Shown piece after piece: positions 1 to 6,452 of a stretch of 9,971 nucleotides of DNA; position 1 is the first letter of the stretch; every line of letters begins with the position of its first letter. The DNA is taken from NCBI RefSeq assembly GCF_003525665.1, contig NZ_DQDX01000082.1, positions 1 to 9,971 on the forward strand, given 5' to 3'. The stretch comes from Flavobacterium sp. Lineage in GTDB: Bacteria > Bacteroidota > Bacteroidia > Flavobacteriales > Flavobacteriaceae. The position numbers were made by a program, and so were the translations under genes. The notes beneath the pieces are model-generated. The model did no database searches. It had not been told where the DNA came from and worked only from the letters and a program-made list of their open reading frames with translations.

Positions 1-63
1 ACCATTAACATTTCATTTAATAAAAATTTAAGTTTCATTACCACACTTGATTTATTTTTTGCT

Positions 64-71
64 TAAATTTG
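64..71 (+). promoter_or_regulatory. Candidate -7 box of the DUF1573 gene promoter
   Basis: TAAATTTG matches the Bacteroidota -7 consensus TAnnTTTG exactly and lies 26 bases before the ATG at 98, giving a short A/T-rich leader. The nearest upstream TTG (47-49) is only 14 bases away, which is short for the usual spacing of about 19-21, so the -33 element is not convincing. Bases 1-63 show nothing else I can name. Confidence 0.5.
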
Positions 72-97
72 TTTCATAATTAATCAATTAAATAAAA

Positions 98-568
98 ATG
101 AAAAAAATATTACTATTAGCTATGCTAGTTGTTTTTGGTGCAACAACCATGAACGCTCAAACCAAATCTAAATCGAAAAAAGCTGCAAAAACTGCAAAAG
201 TTTCAATTCCAAAAGTGGAAGGCGCAGGAATGCTTTTTGAAAGCGAAACTATCGATTATGGAACAATTGCTCACAAAGCTAACGGAGAAAGAGAATTTGT
301 ATTTGTAAACAACGGAAACAAACCATTAATCATTACTGGTGCTTCTGGTTCTTGTGGTTGTACAGTTCCAACTTATCCAAAAGAGCCAATTATGCCAGGA
401 GCAAGAGGTGTTATTGGTGTAAAATATGACACTAACAGAGGTGGACAACCATTTAACAAAACAGTTACTGTAAAATCTAACGCTGTTCAAGGTGATTCTA
501 AAATTTTAACTATAAAAGGTACTGTTTTACCAGCTGAAACTACACCGGTGCAAACTGTGAAAAGCTAA
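98..568 (+). CDS. Exported DUF1573 domain protein
   Basis: This 156-residue protein has a clear Sec signal peptide at residues 1-20 (KK charge, hydrophobic LLLAMLVVFGA core, then NA before Q21, a typical flavobacterial cleavage context). A lysine/alanine-rich linker follows at about 22-34. The rest, about 45-145, is one DUF1573 module, an all-beta Ig/ASPM-SPD-2-like fold. Its family landmarks are visible: FESETIDYGTIAHKANGEREFVFVNNGNKPLII, then SCGCT with Cys86 and Cys88, then a PG turn and a C-terminal VTVKSNA strand. Such proteins are common and usually uncharacterised in Bacteroidota; the location is inferred to be periplasmic or surface. The ATG at 98 is preferred because it gives the complete signal peptide and follows an A-rich leader (aataaaa) typical of phyla without Shine-Dalgarno sites. 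The gene is followed directly by a terminator, so it is probably monocistronic. The biochemical role is unknown. Confidence 0.93.
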   Translation: MKKILLLAMLVVFGATTMNAQTKSKSKKAAKTAKVSIPKVEGAGMLFESETIDYGTIAHKANGEREFVFVNNGNKPLIITGASGSCGCTVPTYPKEPIMPGARGVIGVKYDTNRGGQPFNKTVTVKSNAVQGDSKILTIKGTVLPAETTPVQTVKS

Positions 569-590
569 TTAAAACAAACGTTAAAAAAAC

Positions 591-619
591 AAGCTCTCTT
601 TTTAGGGAGCTTTTTTTTT
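591..619 (+). terminator. Rho-independent terminator after the DUF1573 gene
   Basis: AAGCTCTC (591-598) pairs with GGGAGCTT (605-612) around the loop TTTTTA, with one G-T wobble, and is followed by an unbroken T run to 619. An A tract at 583-589 mirrors the T run. It begins 22 bases after the DUF1573 stop. Confidence 0.88.
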
Positions 620-622
620 GGG

Positions 623-630
623 TATATTTG
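623..630 (+). promoter_or_regulatory. Candidate -7 box for the RNA methyltransferase gene
   Basis: TATATTTG matches TAnnTTTG exactly and sits three bases after the T run of the preceding terminator. It is 14 bases before the ATG at 645, so the transcript leader would be very short or absent. No TTG lies at the expected -33 distance (about 600-604, inside the terminator loop). The match could be chance in AT-rich DNA. Confidence 0.4.
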
Positions 631-644
631 TCAAAATAAAAAAA

Positions 645-1181
645 ATGCGAAAGTTAGAAAATAGCGAACTTGAAAGAAAATCTGTTGAGGATTTTAAACA
701 ATCTGAAAAAACTCCAATTATTTTAATTTTGGATGACATTAGAAGTTTACACAACATTGGATCTGTTTTTAGAACTGCCGATGCTTTTCTAATTGAAAAA
801 ATATATTTGTGTGGTATCACGGCAACTCCGCCAAATAAAGAAATTCACAAAACTGCACTTGGTGCTACAGAAACCGTAACTTGGGAACACCATAAAAACG
901 TACTAGAAGTCATTGAAAATTTAAAATCTGAAGATGTTTTAGTGTATGCCATTGAACAAGTTGAAAACGCAATTTTCTTAGATAATTTTCAACCCGATAA
1001 TTCAAAAAAATATGCTTTAGTTTTCGGAAATGAAGTGTACGGCGTTTCACAAGAAGCTGTAAAACTATGTGATGGAACTATTGAAATTCCGCAATTAGGA
1101 ACAAAACACTCACTAAATATTTCTGTAAGTGCAGGAATTGTTGTGTGGGATTTATTTCAAAAAATGAAAAAGTCCAACTAA
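645..1181 (+). CDS. TrmH/SpoU-family RNA 2'-O-methyltransferase
   Basis: This 178-residue single-domain SPOUT enzyme transfers a methyl group from S-adenosylmethionine to a ribose 2'-OH in tRNA or rRNA. All three SpoU motifs are present. Motif 1 is DDIRSLHNIGSVFRTADAF at residues 30-48, with conserved Asn37 and the catalytic-type Arg43. Motif 2 is ALVFGNEVYGVS at 124-135, with Glu130. Motif 3 is IEIPQLGTKHSLNISVSAGI at 146-165, with the SLN(I/V)S signature; these residues form the trefoil-knot cofactor site. The protein has no N-terminal substrate-binding extension of the RlmB type, so its RNA target cannot be assigned. The ATG at 645 was chosen over an in-frame TTG at 618, because that codon lies in the T run of the upstream terminator and the nine extra residues are not SpoU-like. 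The stop is two bases before the next gene's ATG, which suggests co-transcription and coupled translation. Confidence 0.93.
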   Translation: MRKLENSELERKSVEDFKQSEKTPIILILDDIRSLHNIGSVFRTADAFLIEKIYLCGITATPPNKEIHKTALGATETVTWEHHKNVLEVIENLKSEDVLVYAIEQVENAIFLDNFQPDNSKKYALVFGNEVYGVSQEAVKLCDGTIEIPQLGTKHSLNISVSAGIVVWDLFQKMKKSN

Positions 1182-1183
1182 AA

Positions 1184-3220
1184 ATGAAACTAAAAAAACA
1201 ACTTTTGTTGGTTTTATTATTTGCGCAAAGCTATTTTTACGCGCAAACTTTTAATGTGGCTCCAATTTTAACCGCTTCAGGAAATCAAATATATTGTCCA
1301 CTAACATCGATGAAAATTGTTACTGACATGACTATAGTTGATCCTGATAATACTGGTATTGACGCCATTTATATTCAAATTTCATCGGGTTACACTATTG
1401 GAACAGATGTTTTAACATTAACTGGAACTCATCCTACAATTTCATCATCTTGGAATCCAACTCTGGGAAAATTAACATTATCTGGAATTACCAGTCAACC
1501 GACTTATACAGCGTTAATAGCCGCTATAAAAGACGTTGAATTTTCAAATAGTTCACCGAATCCGTCAGGATTTAGAACTTTTTCAATTACAGTTGGCGAG
1601 GCGAATTATCTTCCGTCAAACGGACATTATTATCAATACATTTCAAATATTGGTGTAAGCTGGACTTCAGCAAAAGCACTAGCAGAACTGAGTCAGTATT
1701 ATGGTTTGCAAGGTTATTTAGCAACAATAACATCTGTTGAAGAAAAACAATTATCTGGCGAACAAGCAGCTGGAGCAGGTTGGATTGGCGGAAGTGATCA
1801 AGAAACGGAAGGTGTTTGGAAATGGATGAGTGGTCCAGAAGCAGGAACAAATTTTTCCTACACTTTTTGGAATAATGGTGAACCAAATAATCTTGGCGCA
1901 GAAGATTATGCTCACATAACCTCACCTGGCGTAGGAATTCTTGGATCATGGAATGACTTATCAAACACTGGAGAAGCAAGCGGAAATTATCAACCAAAAG
2001 GATATATTGTAGAATATGGCGGAACTCCAGGCGATCCAATATTGCAAATCTCAACAAGTTCCACGATTACAATTCCTTCAATTACATCAACTACGCCAGC
2101 ATCAAATTGTGATTCAGCAAGCATGACTTTACAAGCAACAACTAATATTGGCACTATAAATTGGTACACAAATCCATCAGGAGGAACTCCAATTCACACA
2201 GGAACAAGTTTTACAACTCCAGTTTTAACCACAACTACTACTTATTATGTAGATTCTTTTCCATCAGGTTGTACCTCTGGAACACGAACAGCAATAACCG
2301 CAACAATAAACCAAGTTCCAACTGTTACACTAAATCCAGTGACGCCAATTTGCGAAGGCACTACTGCATCAATTACAGCATCAACAAATTTTGGAACAAT
2401 TTCATGGTTTGATTCAATTACTTCAACATCTCCAATTGCAACTGGACCAACTTTTGTAACACCAAACTTATCATCAAATACCACTTATTACGCTCAAGCA
2501 AATAATAATGGTTGTCTTTCACCTCGAGTTTCTGTGTTGGTTTCTGTGAATCAAATTCCAGTTGTTAATGATGAAACAATCGAAATTTGCGAAAATGACA
2601 CGCTAATTTTAAATGCCGGAATTACCGGTTTGAGTTATTTATGGTCCACTGGAGAAACTACTCAAAGTATTGTTTACAATGGTTCAAATAATTATTCTGT
2701 TGTCATTACTAATTCTAGTAATTGTTCGAAAACTAAGAATTTCACCATCATTGAATATGCCGAACCAATAATTCAAGAAGTTCTTGTTGAAGAAAGCACA
2801 GCAACCCTAATTATGACGCAAGCTGGAGATTATGAATTTTCTATTGACGGAGTTAACTATCAAGATTCAAATGTTTTCACTATTCAGCAAGGCGGACTTT
2901 ATATCGCTTACGCAAAAGAAAAACACGGTTGCGGATTGGACACTCAATCTTTCGTAGTTATATCCATTCCTTTATTTTTTACGCCAAATGGTGATGGAAT
3001 TAACGACAATTGGATTATTAAAGGATTGACTCATTACCCAAATGCTAAAGTTGCCATTTTTGACCGATACGGAAAATTAATTATTCAATTAACAGCAACA
3101 AAATTCTTTTGGGACGGAACTTATTTTGGTCAACAATTAATTTCCGATGATTATTGGTTTACTTTAAAAATTGATGATACAACACCAGAAGTAAAAGGTC
3201 ATTTTTCAATGATTCGTTAA
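1184..3220 (+). CDS. Secreted lectin-domain protein with Ig-like repeats and T9SS type B sorting domain
   Basis: This 678-residue modular surface or secreted protein has a signal peptide at 1-20 (KLKKQ, hydrophobic core, then FYA before Q21). An N-terminal beta-rich, cadherin-like region covers about 21-140. A C-type lectin-like domain covers about 145-280, with EPN at 233-235, a mannose-type sugar/Ca2+ motif, and WND at 256-258. Three Ig/PKD-like repeats follow at about 298-376, 377-456 and 457-535. The first two share the pattern C...ISWF/INWY...TTYY...GC, as in CHU_C-associated Ig domains. A short segment with GDYEFSIDGVNYQDSNVF precedes the C-terminal domain at about 598-678. That domain has FFTPNGDGIND, FDRYGK and the final GHFSMIR, the hallmarks of the gliding-motility/T9SS type B sorting signal. 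The protein should cross the outer membrane by T9SS and may bind glycans, acting in adhesion or polysaccharide capture (inference). The ATG at 1184 was chosen over an in-frame GTG at 1145 because only it puts the signal peptide at the N terminus. It lies two bases after the methyltransferase gene. Confidence 0.92.
   Translation: MKLKKQLLLVLLFAQSYFYAQTFNVAPILTASGNQIYCPLTSMKIVTDMTIVDPDNTGIDAIYIQISSGYTIGTDVLTLTGTHPTISSSWNPTLGKLTLSGITSQPTYTALIAAIKDVEFSNSSPNPSGFRTFSITVGEANYLPSNGHYYQYISNIGVSWTSAKALAELSQYYGLQGYLATITSVEEKQLSGEQAAGAGWIGGSDQETEGVWKWMSGPEAGTNFSYTFWNNGEPNNLGAEDYAHITSPGVGILGSWNDLSNTGEASGNYQPKGYIVEYGGTPGDPILQISTSSTITIPSITSTTPASNCDSASMTLQATTNIGTINWYTNPSGGTPIHTGTSFTTPVLTTTTTYYVDSFPSGCTSGTRTAITATINQVPTVTLNPVTPICEGTTASITASTNFGTISWFDSITSTSPIATGPTFVTPNLSSNTTYYAQANNNGCLSPRVSVLVSVNQIPVVNDETIEICENDTLILNAGITGLSYLWSTGETTQSIVYNGSNNYSVVITNSSNCSKTKNFTIIEYAEPIIQEVLVEESTATLIMTQAGDYEFSIDGVNYQDSNVFTIQQGGLYIAYAKEKHGCGLDTQSFVVISIPLFFTPNGDGINDNWIIKGLTHYPNAKVAIFDRYGKLIIQLTATKFFWDGTYFGQQLISDDYWFTLKIDDTTPEVKGHFSMIR
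3217..3220. other. Overlapping convergent stop codons (TTAA)
   Basis: The palindrome TTAA contains the plus-strand stop TAA of the lectin gene (3218-3220) and the minus-strand stop TAA of the kinase-fusion gene (complement of 3217-3219). The coding regions overlap by four bases. I see no terminator hairpin within either gene end. Confidence 0.97.
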
Positions 3221-4350
3221 GGCAATTTCATCCTGATTTCCTCAAGAATTTGAATGTAATCTTCTTGGTTTTTTAGAAAATCTTTATCAGAAACATCTAC
3301 GATTAATACATTCAAATCTTTTTGGGTTTTGATGTAATCGAGATAACCATTATTTATTTTATCCAAATATTCTGCCGGAATTTCTTGCTCGTAACTTCTA
3401 CCACGACGTTTTATATTTTGAAGTAATCGCTCTGTATTTTGATACAAATAAATATACAAATCGGGTTTTGGCATTTCTTTATAAATAATGTCAAATAGTG
3501 TTTTGTACAATCGATATTCGTCTTCGGCAAGTGTTACTTTTGCAAATATCAACGACTTAAATATATGATAATCAGCTACAATGAAATCTTTAAACAAATC
3601 AAATTGCGCTAGATCATCAGAAATTTGTTGGTATCTATCGGCTAAAAAAGACATTTCTAACGGAAAGGCGTACCGATTTTGATCTTTATAAAATTTAGGC
3701 AAAAACGGATTGTCTGCAAATCGTTCTAAAACCGTTTTAGCATTGAAATCTTCAGCAATTTTACCTACCAAAGTAGTTTTTCCGGCGCCAATATTTCCTT
3801 CAATTGCGATGTAATTAAATCCGTCAAGTTTTATCTTTTCTAATGGCGATTGCAACTTAGAAATCTTGGTGCATTTCCCAGTATCAGAACATTGACTAAC
3901 TAATTGACTGACCGATTTTTGAATAATTGGATGAACCCATTCTGAAGCAATTTCTTGCATTGGCAACAACACAAAAAGTCGGTTGTGTAATTGTTTGTGC
4001 GGAATCATAAGCGATTCACTATCAATTATTTCTTCGTCGAAAGTTATAATATCAATATCAATAATTCTTGGTTCATAAGTAGTACTTTCATGACGAATTC
4101 GTCCTAATTTTTTCTCAAGTTTTAAAATATTCTTTAATACTTTCTGAGGATTTTTGTGTGTATGAATCAAAACCGCGCAATTATAAAACGAATCACTATC
4201 AAAACCCCAAGAATCGGATTCGTACAACGAAGAAACTTTTACAACAGTAGCAACTTCTTGATGCAATAAATTAATACAATTAGTAATATTTTCAAGACGA
4301 TTGCCCTGATTACTGCCTAAAGAAAGTACGACTTGATGTTGCTTATTCAT
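3217..4350 (-). CDS. folK: HPPK (FolK) fused to a deoxynucleoside kinase
   Basis: This 377-residue protein joins two cytoplasmic kinases. Residues 1 to about 150 are 6-hydroxymethyl-7,8-dihydropterin pyrophosphokinase, the folate-pathway enzyme that pyrophosphorylates the pterin with ATP. Visible marks are LSLGSNQGNR at 9-18, the signature EPRIIDIDII at 93-102 (metal-ligand type Asp98 and Asp100), and the PHKQLHNRLFVLLPMQEI block at 117-134. After a linker with Cys154 and Cys160, residues about 176-377 form a deoxynucleoside kinase of the dCK/dGK family. It shows the P-loop GNIGAGKT at 185-192, ERF at 209-211 (catalytic-type Glu209), DRY at 238-240 and the arginine-rich LID RRGR at 315-318. 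This half salvages deoxynucleosides to dNMPs. From recall, similar flavobacterial fusions prefer deoxyadenosine; the sequence alone does not show specificity. The HPPK half is of normal length and the reading frame is continuous, so this is a true fusion. The ATG directly precedes the HPPK beta strand. It is transcribed divergently from sppA. Confidence 0.95.
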   Translation of the reverse strand: MNKQHQVVLSLGSNQGNRLENITNCINLLHQEVATVVKVSSLYESDSWGFDSDSFYNCAVLIHTHKNPQKVLKNILKLEKKLGRIRHESTTYEPRIIDIDIITFDEEIIDSESLMIPHKQLHNRLFVLLPMQEIASEWVHPIIQKSVSQLVSQCSDTGKCTKISKLQSPLEKIKLDGFNYIAIEGNIGAGKTTLVGKIAEDFNAKTVLERFADNPFLPKFYKDQNRYAFPLEMSFLADRYQQISDDLAQFDLFKDFIVADYHIFKSLIFAKVTLAEDEYRLYKTLFDIIYKEMPKPDLYIYLYQNTERLLQNIKRRGRSYEQEIPAEYLDKINNGYLDYIKTQKDLNVLIVDVSDKDFLKNQEDYIQILEEIRMKLP

Positions 4351-4386
4351 ATCCGCAAAATAACTAAAAGAATTTCAAAATTGAAG

Positions 4387-4394
4387 TATATTTG
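4387..4394 (+). promoter_or_regulatory. Candidate -7 box for sppA
   Basis: TATATTTG matches TAnnTTTG exactly in the 135-bp region between the divergent folK fusion and sppA. It would give a leader of about 85 bases before the ATG at 4486. No TTG stands at the expected -33 distance. On the opposite strand, the best match for the folK fusion is the imperfect CAATTTTG (complement of 4376-4383). Confidence 0.4.
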
Positions 4395-4485
4395 CAACTT
4401 CTGTTGATAACTATTTTATTTTACAATAATCAAATGGTTTGTAACAAATTAACCCTTTTTACTACTTATATATAAAAATAGTATT

Positions 4486-6252
4486 ATGAGATTTTTAGGA
4501 AATGTATTAGCCACAATCGTTGGTTTATTTATTTTTTGCATGATTTTTTTCTTCGGAATCATTTTAATTGGAGCCATTGCCGGAAGCGGTGATTCTGAAA
4601 CTGTAACTGTAAACAGCAATTCTGTTATCGAATTAGATTTATCTAAAGTAAATTATGATTACGCCGGAAAAACTAATTTTGAAGACATGCCTTTTTTCAA
4701 CGACAAAGACCAACATGATGGATTATTTGATGTAATAAATGCTATCGAATATGCCAAGTCAGATTCAGATATCAAAGGAATTTCGATACTTAACAACTTC
4801 TCAAATCTTGGAATTGCACAAACCAAAGCGTTGCGTGATGCCTTAGAAGATTTCAAAAAATCGGGTAAATTTATTTATTCGTATGCCGATGTTTATTCGC
4901 AAAAAGACTACTATTTAAATTCGGTTGCCAATACAATTTATCTAAATCCAATCGGCGAATTAGAATTTAAAGGATTGTCTGCCGAATTGATGTTCTTTAA
5001 AGATCTACAAGAAAAATCTGGCGTTAAAATGGAAGTTATCCGTCATGGAAAATACAAAAGTGCGGTTGAGCCATTTTTAGAAAATAAAATGAGTGATGCC
5101 AATAGAGAACAAACTACGCAACTATTAACCTCAGTTTGGAATTCGATACTAACCGATGTTGCTTCAAGCAGAAAAGTTTCGGTTGAACGATTGAATCAAG
5201 TTGCAGATGGACTTTTGGCTCGAACTCCAGAAATGGCAAAATCAGAAAAATTAATCGATAAAATTGCTTACGAAGATGTGTATCATGATGACATTAGAAA
5301 AGCATTAAAGGTAGATAAAGCCGACGATTACGAATCGGTTTCTATAGTAGATTATGCCGAAAAAGTAGCGTCAACTTCTAAAGATTATTCTACCAAAGAT
5401 AAAATCGCTATCATTTATGCTCAAGGCGAAATTGGAAGTGGCGAAGGCGATGTAAACCTAATTGGTGAAGGCGCAATGCGTCGTTCTTTGCAAAAAGCTA
5501 GAAATGATAAAAACGTAAAATCAATTGTGCTACGTATTGATTCTCCTGGAGGAAGCGCATTAACATCAGAATTAATTTGGAGAGAAATTGAATTGACTAA
5601 GAAAGTAAAACCAGTCGTAGTTTCTATGGGTAATTACGCTGCATCTGGCGGATATTACATCGCTTGTAACGCCAATAAAATTTTCGCTGAAGCAAATACT
5701 ATAACCGGTTCAATAGGTGTTTTCGGAATTTTACCAAACTTTACCGTTGCCGCAGAACGCATCGGACTTGACGTTGAGCAAGTTCGAACTAATAAAAATG
5801 CTTCTGGTTACAGTCCGTTTTTACCATTGGATGAAAATTACAGAGCGTTTGCTCAAGAAGGCGTTGAACACATTTATTCTACCTTTGTAAAACGAGTTTC
5901 GGCTGGAAGAAAATTAACTTTCGAACAAGTTGATGCCATCGGTCAAGGTCGCGTTTGGAGTGGTCAAGATGCTTTAAAAATTGGTTTGGTTGACAAAATT
6001 GGCGGTATGGACGAAGCGATAAAAGAAGCAGCAAAACTTGGAAAAGTTACTAAATACAGAACTCAAAATTACCCAGAATTCGAGAAAAATTTTGACGATA
6101 TTTTAGCTAATTTTGGTTTATCACAAACACGTCAAAGTATAATTAAAGAAGAAATTGGTGAGCAAAACTACAAAGTGCTACAACAAATTAAACAAATGAC
6201 CAACCAAAAAGGCGTTCAAGCAAGAATGGCTTATGAGTTGAAAATTAATTAG
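4486..6252 (+). CDS. sppA: Signal peptide peptidase SppA, 67-kDa type
   Basis: This 588-residue membrane-anchored serine protease is thought to degrade signal peptides left in the membrane after secretion. One hydrophobic segment at about residues 8-33 anchors it, and the remainder should face the periplasm. Two tandem ClpP/crotonase-like halves are visible. The N-terminal half carries the general-base lysine in GKYKSAVEPF (Lys191, matching the catalytic Lys of E. coli SppA). The C-terminal half carries the nucleophile in GNYAASGGYY (Ser387). DSPGGS at 352-357 and ITGSIGVFG at 406-414 form the oxyanion and substrate-binding region. The length is close to the long E. coli form rather than the short single-domain SppA of Gram-positive bacteria. 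The ATG at 4486 lies directly before the membrane segment with an A/T-rich leader. The gene ends in a strong terminator and has its own candidate promoter, so it is probably monocistronic. The catalytic residues appear intact. Confidence 0.97.
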   Translation: MRFLGNVLATIVGLFIFCMIFFFGIILIGAIAGSGDSETVTVNSNSVIELDLSKVNYDYAGKTNFEDMPFFNDKDQHDGLFDVINAIEYAKSDSDIKGISILNNFSNLGIAQTKALRDALEDFKKSGKFIYSYADVYSQKDYYLNSVANTIYLNPIGELEFKGLSAELMFFKDLQEKSGVKMEVIRHGKYKSAVEPFLENKMSDANREQTTQLLTSVWNSILTDVASSRKVSVERLNQVADGLLARTPEMAKSEKLIDKIAYEDVYHDDIRKALKVDKADDYESVSIVDYAEKVASTSKDYSTKDKIAIIYAQGEIGSGEGDVNLIGEGAMRRSLQKARNDKNVKSIVLRIDSPGGSALTSELIWREIELTKKVKPVVVSMGNYAASGGYYIACNANKIFAEANTITGSIGVFGILPNFTVAAERIGLDVEQVRTNKNASGYSPFLPLDENYRAFAQEGVEHIYSTFVKRVSAGRKLTFEQVDAIGQGRVWSGQDALKIGLVDKIGGMDEAIKEAAKLGKVTKYRTQNYPEFEKNFDDILANFGLSQTRQSIIKEEIGEQNYKVLQQIKQMTNQKGVQARMAYELKIN

Positions 6253-6273
6253 ACTTTTTGAAATAATAATATG

Positions 6274-6306
6274 AAATCCGTTCAATCAACTTGAGCGGAT
6301 TTTTTT
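6274..6306 (+). terminator. Rho-independent terminator after sppA
   Basis: AAATCCGTTCAA (6274-6285) pairs with TTGAGCGGATTT (6291-6302) over 12 bp with a single T-G wobble and a five-base loop (TCAAC). A T run to 6306 follows. It starts 22 bases after the sppA stop. Confidence 0.93.
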
Positions 6307-6312
6307 GTCGAA

Positions 6313-6368
6313 GTTGTTCTACAACAGTTAAATTATGAAACATTTTATGATAATTTTACAAAGTAAAA
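6313..6368. repeat. Two small inverted repeats upstream of the AsmA gene
   Basis: GTTGT-TCT-ACAAC (6313-6325) and TTTTAC-AAA-GTAAAA (6354-6368) are perfect short palindromes with three-base loops. They lie between the sppA terminator and the candidate AsmA promoter. The pairing is exact, but the arms are only 5 and 6 bp and AT-rich, so function is uncertain. Confidence 0.35.
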
Positions 6369-6387
6369 CAATCCTAAAACACTAAAT

Positions 6388-6421
6388 TTGTTGCGTATGC
6401 ATGCTTAAGGCAAGATATTTG
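6388..6421 (+). promoter_or_regulatory. Candidate promoter of the AsmA-family gene
   Basis: TTGTTG at 6388-6393 can act as the -33 element. After 20 bases, GATATTTG at 6414-6421 matches seven of eight positions of TAnnTTTG. This is close to the Bacteroidota spacing and would give a leader of about 25 bases before the ATG at 6453. A second exact match, TAAATTTG, lies at 6383-6390 but lacks an upstream TTG. Confidence 0.6.
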
Positions 6422-6452
6422 CATCATAAAATTGAATAAATTTTAAATCATT

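Noticed and set aside
618..644. TTG start extending the RNA methyltransferase by nine residues
   Set aside because: The codon lies at the end of the terminator T run, the extension overlaps the TATATTTG box, and the ATG at 645 begins a normal SpoU N terminus.
1145..1183. GTG start extending the lectin protein by 13 residues
   Set aside because: It would overlap the methyltransferase gene and place charged residues ahead of the signal peptide; the ATG at 1184 gives a standard signal peptide.
1587..2057. Minus-strand open frame of 156 codons inside the lectin gene
   Set aside because: It lies antisense to well-recognised lectin sequence, is Leu/Arg/His-rich without motifs, and has no promoter; a shadow of the real gene.
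2161..2412. Plus-strand alternate-frame open frame in the Ig-like region of the lectin gene
   Set aside because: Asn/Ser/Tyr-rich translation with no recognisable domain; it arises from the Thr-rich codon pattern of the real frame.
2075..2554. Possible tandem DNA repeat in the Ig-like region
   Set aside because: The two modules resemble each other at the protein level only; the nucleotide sequences have diverged and are not a repeat array.
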